Part shown: positions 1 to 9,265 of the stretch, piece after piece
Position numbering within the stretch: the first letter of the stretch is position 1
How the letters are laid out: the number at the start of each line of letters is the position of its first letter
Assembly: GCF_030687295.1 (NCBI RefSeq)
Contig: NZ_CP117425.1
Location: forward strand, 3,972,001 to 4,036,000
Direction of reading: 5' to 3'
DNA from: Pseudomonas beijingensis
GTDB lineage: Bacteria > Pseudomonadota > Gammaproteobacteria > Pseudomonadales > Pseudomonadaceae
DNA length: 64,000 nt
The notes under the pieces: generated by a model
Databases searched by the model: none
Told to the model about the DNA's origin: nothing
Seen by the model: the letters and a program-made list of their open reading frames with translations, nothing else
Position numbers and translations under genes: made by a program

Positions 1-7
1 AATCCGA

Positions 8-34
8 GCCGGTATCCGTTTTCGGCACAATTGC
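8..34 (-). promoter_or_regulatory. Copy 1 of a 27-bp element flanking the EutR-like gene (probable operator)
   Basis: On the minus strand this stretch matches positions 1092-1118 (plus strand) at 24 of 27 bases; the shared core is GAAAACGGATA. It lies about 80 bp before the regulator start and in the opposite orientation to the second copy. I infer a binding site of the adjacent AraC protein, perhaps also serving a divergent gene left of the window. Confidence 0.45.
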
Positions 35-111
35 ACGACCGGCCTGCGGGGCGGAATGGAACTTGCCTGAGCTTTGACCCATAAGCCCTGGAATCATCAA
101 AGGTCGGGTCA

Positions 112-1104
112 ATGAACAACGACAACATGGCGCAGCCAGCGGTCTCTTCGGAGGGGTTGCCGATGCAGCCGATCAATCGGTTCCGCACCACGGACATCGA
201 CGAGCACGCCCGGAACATGGGCGGTTGGCAGGTTTGCTATGACCAGTTGACCCCCGGGCGCTTCGACGGCGAGTTGATCGAGTTCCGCTCGGAGTGGATG
301 CAGCTGGTGCGCGACCGCTCTAATCAGGCCCTGACCAAGCAGGGTATGGCCTGGGAGGGCGCCATCACCTTCAGCGTGCCGCTGAGCGCGGATGGGCCGG
401 TCTTTTGCTCCGGGCACCCTATTGTCGAGCCCAGCCTGTTGGTCGCCCGTGGCCATAACCTGCCCGAGCTGCGCACGCCCCAGCACCTGGATCTGCTCGG
501 TGTCGCCATCGATGAGCAGGCGTTGGAGCATGTGCTGGAGCGTCAAGGCAGTCGCTTTCGAATTACCGATCTTCCCAAGTGTTACCGTCTCGGCAACTCG
601 ACGCTGCCCGCCGAGCTTGCGGCGTTGTTCGATGAGCTTGAAGGGGGCGAGCAGGGGCGTGACTCATTGCTGGGGTACGAGTCGATTCGCCGTGGCCTGC
701 GTGACACGGTGATGCTGCACATACTGGAACTGGTGGCACCGGACGAGGCGCCGCCGCTCAATCCCACGGCGCGCAAGCGCATGGTCGACCGCGCCCGGGA
801 GTACGCCTTGGCCCATGTCGATGAGCCGCTGTCGATCCTCGACCTGTGCAACCACATCGGTGCCAGCCGACGCAAACTGCAGTATTGCTTCCAGGAAACC
901 CTGGGCATCAACCCCGTGGCCTATTTGCGGGCGTTGCGCCTCAATGCCGTGCGCCGTGAACTGCGCAACGGCAGCCACGCCCACGGTGTACAGGAGGTGG
1001 CGGCACGCTGGGGGTTCTGGCACTTGAGCCGGTTTTCCAGCGACTATCGGGTGCTGTTCGGCGAGACACCTTCACAAACCCTGCGTCGCACGCAACTGTG
1101 CTGA
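112..1104 (+). CDS. AraC-family transcriptional regulator, EutR-like
   Basis: A 330-residue DNA-binding regulator. The N-terminal part carries the motif FRTTDIDEHA and then WQVCYDQLTPGRFDGEL, which I recognise as the layout of EutR, the ethanolamine regulator. The C-terminal 100 residues are an AraC double helix-turn-helix, with SILDLCNHIGASRRKLQ as the first recognition unit and VQEVAARWGFWHLSRF as the second. The ATG at 112 follows a weak AAAGGTCGG ribosome site. No ethanolamine ammonia-lyase genes are next to it. It instead precedes an outer membrane protein, an MFS carrier and an amidase, so the inducer is probably another small amine or amide. Repeated elements on both sides of the gene suggest it controls itself and the downstream operon. 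Family is certain, ligand is not. Confidence 0.85.
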   Translation: MNNDNMAQPAVSSEGLPMQPINRFRTTDIDEHARNMGGWQVCYDQLTPGRFDGELIEFRSEWMQLVRDRSNQALTKQGMAWEGAITFSVPLSADGPVFCSGHPIVEPSLLVARGHNLPELRTPQHLDLLGVAIDEQALEHVLERQGSRFRITDLPKCYRLGNSTLPAELAALFDELEGGEQGRDSLLGYESIRRGLRDTVMLHILELVAPDEAPPLNPTARKRMVDRAREYALAHVDEPLSILDLCNHIGASRRKLQYCFQETLGINPVAYLRALRLNAVRRELRNGSHAHGVQEVAARWGFWHLSRFSSDYRVLFGETPSQTLRRTQLC

Positions 1105-1118
1105 AAACGGATAACGGC
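1092..1118 (+). promoter_or_regulatory. Copy 2 of the 27-bp element (probable activator site for the porin operon)
   Basis: It matches the minus strand of 8-34 at 24 of 27 bases, overlaps the regulator's own stop codon and lies 56 bp before the start of the outer membrane protein gene. That spacing suits an AraC-type activator site just upstream of a promoter. Confidence 0.45.
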
Positions 1119-1173
1119 TGAGCGGCCGGCTCCCTAGGATGACCCCAACACCACAGGGTTGGAGGGGCATTCG

Positions 1174-2106
1174 ATGAATCAAAATAATAAAGCAAACGCC
1201 TGGCGCTGCACTTGGTTGACCTTGGGGCTGATCGGTGTGTTTGGCGCTGCCCATGGCACCGAAAACGGCGCGCCGACCACGGCGGTCGGGGTCTACGATT
1301 TTGGCGCGGGCATGATGCCGCCGGCCACGCCCTTTGGCACCGTCGGCCTGCGTACCGCGTTCTATTCGGCCAACGTGCAGAAGGATCGCCACGGCAAGTC
1401 CGTGGACAACAATTTCTCCCTGGATGTCTTGTCCATCGGCGTCGCCTACATGCGCATGACCGATTACACCGTGCTGGGGGCCAAGTATGGCTTCGGTGCC
1501 GTCGTGCCGTTTTTCCAGATGGACGCTTCGGTACAGGTGCAGACGCCTGTCGGCCCGTTGGACTTGGAGGCCGATCCGTTTCGCATGGCCGACATGCAGG
1601 TGCTGCCGGTGATCCTGCAGTGGACCCTGTCGCCGAATCTGTTCGTCAATGCCCAGTTCCAGATCCAGGCTCCCACCGGTGATTACGACAAGGATCGCTT
1701 GATCTCACCGGGGCTCAATCACTGGACCTTCTCGCCGATTCTCAACGCCACGTATATCTCCGACAGCGGCTTTGAGGTGTCTTCCAGTTTCGAAGCCGAC
1801 ATCAATACGCGCAACCACGCCACCGACTACAAGAATGGCGTCGAGTACCGTCACGAATTCGCCGTGGGTCAACACGTCGGCCCGTGGACCGTCGGCGTGG
1901 GTGGCTATTACTACCGGCAGTTCACCGACGACGATGCACCGGGCCTGGACGCGGGCAATCGCGCTCGAGTATTGGCGGTCGGGCCGGCGGTGAGCTACTT
2001 CAAGCCCGGCATACCCCCGGTGTGGCTGCATGTCTACAAGGAGCTCGATGCGCGAAACCGCGCCGAGGGCTACACCGCGGCGCTGCGAATTTCTCACAGT
2101 TTCTAA
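1174..2106 (+). CDS. Outer membrane protein of the phenol-degradation (MetA-pathway/SphA-like) family
   Basis: A 310-residue protein with an N-terminal signal sequence (hydrophobic TWLTLGLIGVFGAAHG, cleavage near residue 29) and a C-terminal aromatic residue (SHSF), as expected for an outer membrane beta barrel. The GAGMMPPATPFGTVGLR stretch just after the signal is typical of the COG4313 family found beside aromatic and amine catabolic genes. I start it at the ATG at 1174, preceded by GGAGGGG, rather than at the TTG at 1159. It is followed 12 bp later by an MFS transporter, so the two probably provide outer and inner membrane uptake for the same substrate, which remains unknown. Confidence 0.75.
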   Translation: MNQNNKANAWRCTWLTLGLIGVFGAAHGTENGAPTTAVGVYDFGAGMMPPATPFGTVGLRTAFYSANVQKDRHGKSVDNNFSLDVLSIGVAYMRMTDYTVLGAKYGFGAVVPFFQMDASVQVQTPVGPLDLEADPFRMADMQVLPVILQWTLSPNLFVNAQFQIQAPTGDYDKDRLISPGLNHWTFSPILNATYISDSGFEVSSSFEADINTRNHATDYKNGVEYRHEFAVGQHVGPWTVGVGGYYYRQFTDDDAPGLDAGNRARVLAVGPAVSYFKPGIPPVWLHVYKELDARNRAEGYTAALRISHSF

Positions 2107-2118
2107 AAGGGGCTCGCC

Positions 2119-3375
2119 ATGAACCAATCAAATTCCGTTTCAACGGCGGCCACCCCGTCACGTCAGGCCAGTTGGCGCGAAGGCGGGGTACTGATGCTGG
2201 GCAGCAGCCTGACGATCATGGGCGCGGTGATGGTCACGCCGATCCTGCCTCGGTTGGGCGCCGAATTCGGCCCCTTGGAACCGCGCGCCGATCTGCTGGT
2301 GCCGTTGGCGATCACCGGCCCCGCCCTGGCGATAGCCGTGTGCGCGCCTTTGGCGGGCTGGTTGGCCGACCGGGTCGGGCGCAAGGCGTTGCTGGTGATT
2401 GCCACGGTGTTGTACGCCTTGCTCGGCGCGTTGCCGGCCCTGCTCGATAGCCTGCCTTCGATTGTCGGTGCGCGGCTGTTGTTCGGTTGCATGGAGGCGG
2501 CGGTGATGACCTGCTGCGCGACGTTGATCGCCGACTATTGGCAGGGTGAGGAGCGGCTGCGCTACGTCAACCGGCAGGTGGTGACCATCGGCTTGGTGGG
2601 CGCGCTGTTCTTCGTGGTGGGCGGTGTGCTCGGCGAGCACTCGTGGCGTGCGCCGTTCCTGTTGTATTTGCTGCCACTGCTGCTGGTGCCGGTCATGATG
2701 AAAGTGCTCTGGGAGCCGCCCGTGGCGACGCGGCAGGTTGTCGAGCAGCGCGTCGATGAGTCGGCGCCGGCCAAGGTCGCCGTGCTGCAATTGCTGGTCG
2801 GCTACCTGATGATCCTGGGCGGCATGGTCCTGACGTTCATCATGCCGATCCAGGCGCCGACGCTGTTGGTCAGCCTGGGCATCACCTCCAGCACGATGAT
2901 CGGTCTGGCGGCGGGACTGAGCCTGTTGGCGACCTTGGGCGGTTCGCTGATGTGGCCGTTGTTGCGCCGCCGCTTCGGCATCGCCGGTTGCAACGCGCTG
3001 TTGCTCGGCCTGATGGGCCTGGGGCTGTGGCTGCTGATGCGCGGGCAAAACTACAACGAAGTACTGGTAGCGGTGTTCATCCAGGGCCTGGGGGCCGGAT
3101 TGCTGGTGCCCAACGTGATGGCGCCGGTGATGAATGCCTTGACCGCCACCACCCGCGGCCGCGGCATGGGCGGGTTTACCTCGTGCCTGTACATCGGCCA
3201 ATTCGTCAGTCCGCTGGTGGTGGCCTTGGTGATGGTCTTCGCCGGTGACCTGCGTCACGCCATCCAGTGGCTGGCCTTGGCCAGTTTTGCCTTGGCGCTG
3301 CTCTGGGTCGCTGTCGGCCTGCGCGCACGGGGCCAGGGGCAGGCGAGCAGCGTCGGCTCACATCAATCGTCGTGA
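2119..3375 (+). CDS. MFS transporter, DHA1-type, 12 membrane segments
   Basis: A 418-residue inner membrane carrier. The loop after the second segment holds the MFS signature GWLADRVGRKALL (near residue 80), and hydrophobic segments alternate through the whole length with a longer central loop around residues 195-220. It sits 12 bp after the outer membrane protein and 17 bp before the amidase, so all three are probably one transcript. The position suggests import of an amide or amine that the amidase then hydrolyses, but DHA1 members are often exporters and direction cannot be read from sequence. Confidence 0.8.
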   Translation: MNQSNSVSTAATPSRQASWREGGVLMLGSSLTIMGAVMVTPILPRLGAEFGPLEPRADLLVPLAITGPALAIAVCAPLAGWLADRVGRKALLVIATVLYALLGALPALLDSLPSIVGARLLFGCMEAAVMTCCATLIADYWQGEERLRYVNRQVVTIGLVGALFFVVGGVLGEHSWRAPFLLYLLPLLLVPVMMKVLWEPPVATRQVVEQRVDESAPAKVAVLQLLVGYLMILGGMVLTFIMPIQAPTLLVSLGITSSTMIGLAAGLSLLATLGGSLMWPLLRRRFGIAGCNALLLGLMGLGLWLLMRGQNYNEVLVAVFIQGLGAGLLVPNVMAPVMNALTATTRGRGMGGFTSCLYIGQFVSPLVVALVMVFAGDLRHAIQWLALASFALALLWVAVGLRARGQGQASSVGSHQSS

Positions 3376-3392
3376 CATAAGGAATCTGAGAC

Positions 3393-4850
3393 ATGGGTAT
3401 GCAAGACATCCACCAACTGATGGACAGTGAAGATGCCACCGCGCTGGCCGAGTGGGTCAGGCGTGGCGAGGTCCAGCCCGGCGAACTGCTGGAAACCGCC
3501 ATCGAGCGCCTCGAGCGGGTCGAGCCGCAGCTCAATGCGGTGGCTGAGCGTTTGTACGATTCTGCCCGGCAAGCGACGCGCACGTCACAGGTTGGCCAAG
3601 GCCTGCTGGCCGGTGTGCCGACCTTGATCAAAGACCTGTTTTCGCCGGTCCACGGCGCGGCGATGACCAATGGCTCTCGCGCATTGGGGGACTTTCGGGC
3701 GGACTTCGAATCGGAAGTCGTGACGCGTTTGCGCCGCGCCGGATGCCAGGTGATGGGCACCAGCACTTCACCGGAGTTCGGCACGTCGTATTCCACCGAG
3801 TCCGTGCGCTTTGGTGCCACCCGTAACCCTTGGAGCCATGATCACAGCGCCGGGGGTTCCAGCGGCGGCGCGGCGGCGTTGGTGGCGGCCCGCGTGGTGC
3901 CGTTCGCCCATGGCAACGACGGCGGCGGTTCATTGCGGGTGCCGGCGTCTTGCTGTGGCGTGTTCGGGTTCAAGCCCAGTCGTGGCTTGATGCCGTCGGG
4001 GCCGATCGTGGGCGAGGGCTGGGCGGGGATGGGCACGCCGCATGCGATCACCCTGTCGGTGCGCGACAGTGCGGCGCTGCTGGACGCCACCGCCGGGATG
4101 GACCTGGGGGCGCCCTATGCCGCACCGGTCCAGGCGTTGCCGTATGTGATGGCGGTGCAGGCTGATCCCAAGCCGCTGCGCATCGCCTTGGTCGAACAGC
4201 TTGGACCTTGGCCTACCGCGCCGCAAAGCCTGCAGGCCGTGGGCGAGGCGGCCCGGTTGTGCGAGGCCCTGGGGCATCGTGTCGAGCCGGTGAGCCTACC
4301 GGTGGGATTACTGGAATTTCTCGACCATGTGTTCACCATCATTGGCGCCAGCTCTCGTCACTATGTCGACCTGCTGGGCCAGATGCGTGGGTTTGCCGTG
4401 CAGGCGGAGGAACTGGAGGTGCGCACTCGGATCATCTTGCGGGACAAGGGCAACGTCAGCGGCGCCCAATATGCCGCGGCGGTGGAATGGATTCATGCTC
4501 TCGGCCGGCAGTTGGCGGTGTTCATGCAGGATTACGACGTGATCCTGACTCCGGTCCTGACCCGCGAGCCGGTGCGGATTGGCGAACTGGATCTGCAGGA
4601 TGTGTGCATGAGCCTGGATCAACTGATCGAGCGCTACCACAGCTATTCGCCGTTCACCGCACTGTTCAATGCCAGCGGCCAGCCGGCGATGTCGGTGCCG
4701 TTGTCCTGGAGCGCCGATGGCCTGCCGATGGGCGCGCATTTTGCCGGGCGTTTTGGCGAGGAAAGCACCTTGCTGGCCCTGGCTGCCCAACTGGAGCGCG
4801 CCCAACCCTGGCGCGGTCGAGTGCCACCGGTCAACGCCTGTCGGCGGTGA
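3393..4850 (+). CDS. Amidase (amidase-signature family)
   Basis: A 485-residue cytoplasmic hydrolase. All members of the amidase-signature triad are visible: Lys80 in TLIKDLF, the cis-Ser in GGSSGG (Ser156) and the nucleophile Ser180 in DGGGSLRVPAS, with the usual 24-residue spacing between the two serines. Length is normal for the family. The ATG at 3393 follows AAGGAATCTGAGAC. It is the last gene of the EutR-like operon and is followed by a strong terminator at 5029-5059. Its substrate could be an N-acylated amine or a carboxamide; family members include indoleacetamide hydrolases and enantioselective amidases, and I cannot choose between them. Confidence 0.85.
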   Translation: MGMQDIHQLMDSEDATALAEWVRRGEVQPGELLETAIERLERVEPQLNAVAERLYDSARQATRTSQVGQGLLAGVPTLIKDLFSPVHGAAMTNGSRALGDFRADFESEVVTRLRRAGCQVMGTSTSPEFGTSYSTESVRFGATRNPWSHDHSAGGSSGGAAALVAARVVPFAHGNDGGGSLRVPASCCGVFGFKPSRGLMPSGPIVGEGWAGMGTPHAITLSVRDSAALLDATAGMDLGAPYAAPVQALPYVMAVQADPKPLRIALVEQLGPWPTAPQSLQAVGEAARLCEALGHRVEPVSLPVGLLEFLDHVFTIIGASSRHYVDLLGQMRGFAVQAEELEVRTRIILRDKGNVSGAQYAAAVEWIHALGRQLAVFMQDYDVILTPVLTREPVRIGELDLQDVCMSLDQLIERYHSYSPFTALFNASGQPAMSVPLSWSADGLPMGAHFAGRFGEESTLLALAAQLERAQPWRGRVPPVNACRR

Positions 4851-4921
4851 AATTGTAGGGGCGGGCTTGCTCCCACAGGGGATTTGGGTGGGCACAGAAG
4901 CTTTGGACGACCCGGGGAAAA

Positions 4922-5013
4922 CTGTGGGAGCGAGCTTGCTCGCGATGGCGGTGTCAGGTTCAACATCATCGTTGGCTGACCCTCCGCTATCGCGAGCAAG
5001 CTCGCTCCCACAG
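4922..5013. repeat. REPIN (inverted pair of REP elements)
   Basis: CTGTGGGAGCGAGCTTGCTC at 4922 pairs with its inverted copy ending at 5013, about 30 bp apart. A degenerate half copy (GCGGGCTTGCTCCCACAGG) precedes it at 4861. Noncoding spacer between the amidase and aldehyde dehydrogenase genes. Confidence 0.9.
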
Positions 5014-5028
5014 AGGGGATTTTTGGCA

Positions 5029-5059
5029 GGGCTCTGGAGGGAGGCTCCAGAGCCCTTTT
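5029..5059 (+). terminator. Rho-independent terminator of the amidase operon
   Basis: A perfect 11-bp stem (GGGCTCTGGAG / CTCCAGAGCCC) with a 5-base loop, followed by TTTT on the plus strand. It lies just before the convergent aldehyde dehydrogenase stop codon. Confidence 0.85.
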
Positions 5060-5064
5060 GTTGC

Positions 5065-6552
5065 TCAGTAACGAATCATCACCGATTTCAGTTCGGTGTA
5101 GTCGTCAATGAAGGCACTGCCGAACTCACGGCCCATCCCGGAAGATTTGCTGCCACCAAAAGGCACGGCCGGGTCGAGCAGGGTGTGCATGTTCACCCAG
5201 ACCGTGCCGGCTTCGATGGCGGGGACCATGCGCAGGGCCTTGCCCAGGTCGTTGGTCCAGAGGCTGGCGCTCAGGCCGTAGGGCGTGTCGTTCATCAGTT
5301 CCAGCAGCTCCTCCTCAGTGTCGTAAGGAAAGAACGTGGCGATCGGGCCGAAGGTTTCTTCATTGAGCAAGGCGTCGTCGCGGCGATTGGCGAGGATGAT
5401 GGTCGGCTCGACGTAGCAACCCGGTCCATCGATCAGCTTGCCGCCGTGGACAATGGTGTTGTTCTGCGCACGGGCCTTGGCGAAGAATTCCGCGAGTTTG
5501 TGCTGGTGCTGGCGGTTGGTCACAGGGCCGAATTCGGTGCGTTCGTCCAGCGGCGAACCGATGGTGAGTTTGCCCAGGCGCTGGGCCAGTTTGTCCATGA
5601 TCGACTCGATCTGCGAGCGGTGGACGAAGAACCGTTCCGCCGCCGCGCAGATTTGCCCTGAATGCAGAAAACCCGCCTCGATGATGCCGTTGACCGCCAC
5701 TTCGGGGTCGATATCACGCAGGAACCCCGCCGCATTCTTCCCACCCAATTCCAGAGTTGCCCGGGTCAACCCGGCGCCCATGGCCGCCTGGCCCACCGCC
5801 AGGCCGGTGGGTACCGAACCGGTGAATGAAACCTTGTTGGTGCCTGGGTGTTCGATCAGTCCTTTGCCCACCTGGCCGCCGCCGGTCAACACGTTCAGGG
5901 CACCGGCCGGCAGGCCGGCTTCCATGGCCAGTTCGGCGATGCGCAGGATGGTCAGGGGGGTGAACTCGCTGGGCTTGATGATGACACTGCAACCAGTTAC
6001 CAGCGCTGACGCCAGTTTCCAGATGGCGATCATGGTGGAAAAATTCCACGGCACGATACCGACTACCACCCCGACCGGTTCGCGCAAGGTGAACGCGGTG
6101 TAGCGTTCACCCGCGAAGGAGGGCAACGATGGGGTGATCGTCTCGCCATTGATCTTGGTCGCCCAGCCGGCGTAGTAGCGCAGGAAGTGCGCGGCCTGGT
6201 CGACCTCGAAGGCGCGAGAGATGTGGATGATCTTCCCAGACTGGCAGGTTTCGATCTGCGCCAGCTCTTCGCGGTTGCGCTCCAACAGGTCCGCCAACTT
6301 GAGCAGCACATGACCGCGCACCGCCGGCGCGGTTTGAGACCACTGCTTGAAGCCGCGACGGGACGATTCCACCGCCGCATCGATATCGCTGGGGTTGGCG
6401 TCGCTGATCTGGGCGATGACTTGGCCAGTGGCGGGGTTGACGACGTCCAGCGTCTGGCGGCTCTGGCTTTCGACGTAGCCACCGTCGATGAACAGGGCGT
6501 GGCGTCGACCGAGAAAGGCTTCGACCTGAGGCAGCAGGGCAATATCGCTCAT
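5065..6552 (-). CDS. NAD(P)-dependent aldehyde dehydrogenase, arylacetaldehyde-type
   Basis: A 495-residue enzyme oxidising an aldehyde to its acid. The catalytic set is complete: Asn170 in PWNF, Glu268 in LELGGKN and Cys302 in SGQICAA. The Cys context and length resemble phenylacetaldehyde dehydrogenases (FeaB/StyD/PeaE group), and the frame open upstream of 6552 has no comparable homology, so MSDIALLP is the start. It is divergent from a PAS chemoreceptor across a spacer that carries an inverted repeat (6644-6670). In this context the likely job is oxidation of 4-hydroxy- or 3,4-dihydroxyphenylacetaldehyde, made by the amine oxidase at 16.5-17.8 kb, to the acid consumed by the hpa pathway. 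The exact aldehyde is inferred. Confidence 0.8.
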   Translation of the reverse strand: MSDIALLPQVEAFLGRRHALFIDGGYVESQSRQTLDVVNPATGQVIAQISDANPSDIDAAVESSRRGFKQWSQTAPAVRGHVLLKLADLLERNREELAQIETCQSGKIIHISRAFEVDQAAHFLRYYAGWATKINGETITPSLPSFAGERYTAFTLREPVGVVVGIVPWNFSTMIAIWKLASALVTGCSVIIKPSEFTPLTILRIAELAMEAGLPAGALNVLTGGGQVGKGLIEHPGTNKVSFTGSVPTGLAVGQAAMGAGLTRATLELGGKNAAGFLRDIDPEVAVNGIIEAGFLHSGQICAAAERFFVHRSQIESIMDKLAQRLGKLTIGSPLDERTEFGPVTNRQHQHKLAEFFAKARAQNNTIVHGGKLIDGPGCYVEPTIILANRRDDALLNEETFGPIATFFPYDTEEELLELMNDTPYGLSASLWTNDLGKALRMVPAIEAGTVWVNMHTLLDPAVPFGGSKSSGMGREFGSAFIDDYTELKSVMIRY

Positions 6553-6643
6553 GAGGGTTTCCTGATCGCGAACAAGGGAAAGCCCGAGGGTAATCCCGGC
6601 GCGGCCGCCCGGCTTGACTGTGCCTGCCGTGCGGTATGTCTGT

Positions 6644-6670
6644 GGCTGCCAGCCTGCGCGATTGGCAGCC
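6644..6670. promoter_or_regulatory. Inverted repeat in the aldehyde dehydrogenase/chemoreceptor spacer (possible FeaR-like site)
   Basis: A perfect 8-bp inverted repeat, GGCTGCCA and TGGCAGCC, with centres 19 bp apart. The right arm, TTGGCAGCCAG, is almost the same as the TTGGCAGGCAG arms at 9266-9318 in another divergent spacer. This suggests one regulator, most simply the FeaR-like protein at 11.7 kb. Confidence 0.4.
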
Positions 6671-6760
6671 AGGAGCAAGGTCCTGTGCAGGCAGGGACAA
6701 GCCAGCCCGGCCGGTTTGCGATCAGATTCGGTTTCGACTTGATGGGCAAAGGGGCGGGCG

Positions 6761-7729
6761 ATGTTTCTCCAGACCAACAAACAGAAACTGGCGTTGATCG
6801 CACAGGTGCAGCGTGTGCTGGCCGGCGAAAGGGAGGACACGCCGATGCTCGACGCGTATCCGCCACTGCGGACCGTCCTGGAGCAGCATGCGCGGCAGAT
6901 GGCGATCACCACTGCGCAGTTGCATCAGGTCGAGGCACACGTGGAGGCGCAAACGCTGCAATGGCAGCAAAGCGAGCGTGAGCTGCACAAGGTTCGCCAG
7001 CAACTGGAGCAAGCCTGCGAGCGCGAGCAGGTGCTTGAACATCGTCTGAGTGAACACAGCCAGCAACTGCAGCAACATCATCAGGATGCGCAGATCTGGG
7101 AGCTACTGCAGTCGACCCTGACGGAAGGTTGTTGGGACATTACCGTGGTCGACGGTGATCTCCAGCACCCGGCCAGTGGTATGCGCTTTTCCAGTCAGTT
7201 CCGTTCGCTGCTGGGTTACGGGCCCGACGACTTGCCCGATGGCTGGGATGCCCAAGTCGGTATCACCCACCCGGACGACCTGCCGAAGATCATGGCCATT
7301 TTCGACCGGGAGATCCTCGATCCCCAGGCCAGCGGTGAATACGTCTTCGAATACCGGATGCGTCACAAGAGTCGCGATTACATCTGGTGCCGCGAACGCG
7401 GGCGGGCGATACGCGACCCACGCGGGCAGCTGGTCCGGGTCATCGGTGCGGTACGGGATATCAGCGATGAGCGCTCGGCCCAGTCCACCCATCAGCGCAT
7501 GCTGGAGCAGAACCAGGTGACCTATGCCCAGATTGCCACGGTGGTGGGGGTGATCAAGGGCATCGCCGACCAGACCAATCTGCTCGCCTTGAACGCCGCG
7601 ATTGAAGCGGCCCGGGCCGGTGAGGTCGGGCGCGGTTTCTCGGTGGTGGCCGATGAGGTACGCAAGCTGGCGCAAAGCACCCGGCAGGCGACCCATCAGA
7701 TCCAGACCATGTTGCACCAGCACAAATAA
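6761..7729 (+). CDS. Soluble PAS-domain chemotaxis transducer (short methyl-accepting type)
   Basis: A 322-residue protein without membrane segments. Residues 1-105 are charged and coiled-coil-like (many Q, E, H and L heptads). A PAS domain with PAC tail follows at about 125-240 ([20 protein letters not shown] and [15 protein letters not shown]). The end is the minimal MCP signalling hairpin with [16 protein letters not shown] and [13 protein letters not shown]. It is a much shortened transducer, similar to the small Aer-like PAS-MCP proteins of pseudomonads. The ATG follows AAAGGGGCGGGCG. Divergence from the aldehyde dehydrogenase suggests it senses a metabolic or redox effect of substrate oxidation rather than binding an external ligand. 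Confidence 0.8.
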   Translation: MFLQTNKQKLALIAQVQRVLAGEREDTPMLDAYPPLRTVLEQHARQMAITTAQLHQVEAHVEAQTLQWQQSERELHKVRQQLEQACEREQVLEHRLSEHSQQLQQHHQDAQIWELLQSTLTEGCWDITVVDGDLQHPASGMRFSSQFRSLLGYGPDDLPDGWDAQVGITHPDDLPKIMAIFDREILDPQASGEYVFEYRMRHKSRDYIWCRERGRAIRDPRGQLVRVIGAVRDISDERSAQSTHQRMLEQNQVTYAQIATVVGVIKGIADQTNLLALNAAIEAARAGEVGRGFSVVADEVRKLAQSTRQATHQIQTMLHQHK

Positions 7730-7757
7730 ACAAGGTAATCGCTATCCTCCGGAGCTG

Positions 7758-7854
7758 TGTAGGAGCTGACGAGTGCAACGAGGCTGCGATCTTTCCCCAG
7801 ACACTTGAGTTCCAAGCGAAGGATCAAAAGATCGCAGCCTCCGGCAGCTCCTAC
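7758..7854. repeat. Inverted repeat pair of a second intergenic repeat family
   Basis: TGTAGGAGCTGACGAGTGCA with GAGGCTGCGATCTTT faces its inverted counterpart (AAAGATCGCAGCCTC, then GGCAGCTCCTAC). This is a known type of Pseudomonas intergenic repeat distinct from the GGGAGCGAGC REP. It separates two convergent genes. Confidence 0.75.
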
Positions 7855-7864
7855 GGTCAGTCGT

Positions 7865-9194
7865 CTAGAACGGAACCGCCACCACCAACTGGCTGTAGAC
7901 GTTGGTACCGTTGCCGCCGACCTGATTGCCCCCGTTGTCCGCATCTTTCTCAGGCTTGTACAAACCCACCAGCGGCGTGACGATCAGGTGTTCATTGACC
8001 GCCCATTCCACGTACAGGTCCAGCTCCTGCGCGTCGAGGTTCAGCGCTTCGCGGGTGTGCAGGGTCTGGTAGTCGAAGAACAACGCGCCAATGGTCACGT
8101 TTTCTGCCGGTTTGAGCTTGAGGCCGACGTGCTGGATGGCGGTGTTGCTGTTGAACGGGCCGGCATAGTTGCCCGACACTTCACCCTGGAACCAGGTGCC
8201 ATAGCCACGGTTTCTGGCCATTGAACATCGAGTCCCAGTCCTTGGAGTAGCGGCTGTAGCGATAGGTCAGGTCCGGCGTCCAGGGCAGGTCGGCGAAGGT
8301 GTATCCGGCTTCGGCGTACCAGGCTTTCTCCGGTCCTGCGTCCTTGTCCTGCCAGGCGTACTCGAAGGAAAAGTGGGCGTTTTCGATGCCGGCATTCCCG
8401 GCGCCGCGCAGGCTGTAGATGTCCATGCCGTCGCGCTGCTTCTGGAAGTCACTGGCGTAGCGGTCATCGACATCGATGCCATGAATATAGGTCAGTCCGA
8501 GGGTGCCAGGCGCGGCGGTGTATTCCAAGGTGCCGGCGGCCATCTCGGTGTTGGCCTGGGCGCGGTTGTCGGACTTGAGCCACATCAGGCTGCCATGCAC
8601 GCCTTCCTTGCCGCCCAGGCGCACAACGGCGGTTTTATCGAAGGCATGCCGGGCCGCCAGGTAATAGGCGCCGCCTCGGTTGAGCTCGCCATCGGCCACG
8701 CCTTTGCCCAGGTTCAGGCCATCGTCGTTGATGATGAAACCGTCGCCGAGGGTGATCACTTGACGGCCGTAGGACAGGTCGACACCGTCCTTGCCCAGTG
8801 CCGGGAACAGGTCGCCCGAGCGCCAGCCGGCAAAGGCTTCGTCGAACTTTGTGGTGCGTTCGGAGCCGTCGCTCAGGCCGGCCGCATCACCATCGCCCCA
8901 GGTTCCGGAGCTGACCAGGTTGGCCGTCCCGTAGACGCTACCCAGGCTGCCGAGTGTCTGGTCGATACTCAGGCCATACTTGATGAAGCCTTCGCGCCAG
9001 CTCGAACCACCGGCGGTGCCGTCGTAGTTCTTGCGGCTGTTGAACAGTCCATAGACCGCCAGGAAGTTGCCGGTGACGGTGGTGTCTTCGTCGGAGTAAA
9101 GCTCATAAGCCTGGGCCGATGAATCGGCGACCAGCAGGGCGATGCCCAGGCCGATGGCATTGCGTAGCAAAGGTGTACGGCGTGTGTGCTCCAT
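7865..9194 (-). pseudogene. Outer membrane porin with one frameshift (possible sequencing error)
   Basis: A beta-barrel protein of about 440 residues with a signal peptide (LLRNAIGLGIALLVADSSAQA) and a C-terminal phenylalanine (VVAVPF). Many alternating Gly/Asp/Tyr strands follow, for example YRYSRYSKDWDSMFNGQ. The frame breaks at 8211-8213: removing one T from TTT restores FNGQNRGYGTWFQGEVSG and the rest of the barrel to the TAG stop at 7865. Nothing else is lost, so this may be an assembly error rather than decay. It looks like an alginate-export/OprD-like porin of catabolic operons, but I cannot fix the family. It is divergent from an APC permease, so both probably serve uptake of the same amine or acid. 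Confidence 0.7.
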
Positions 9195-9265
9195 GGTGGA
9201 TTCCCCAGTGTGATAGGACAGCAGAGTGCGTATTAAAGGGAGCGGCACCCGGGGATGTCTTTCAT

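Noticed and set aside
112..1104. Ethanolamine utilisation regulator proper
   Set aside because: Protein is EutR-like, but no eutBC or microcompartment genes lie within reach, so only the family is claimed.
2158..3258. Long minus-strand frame over the MFS gene
   Set aside because: Composition is His/Gln/Arg-rich low-complexity, typical of the antisense of a GC-rich membrane protein gene; no homology and no ribosome site.
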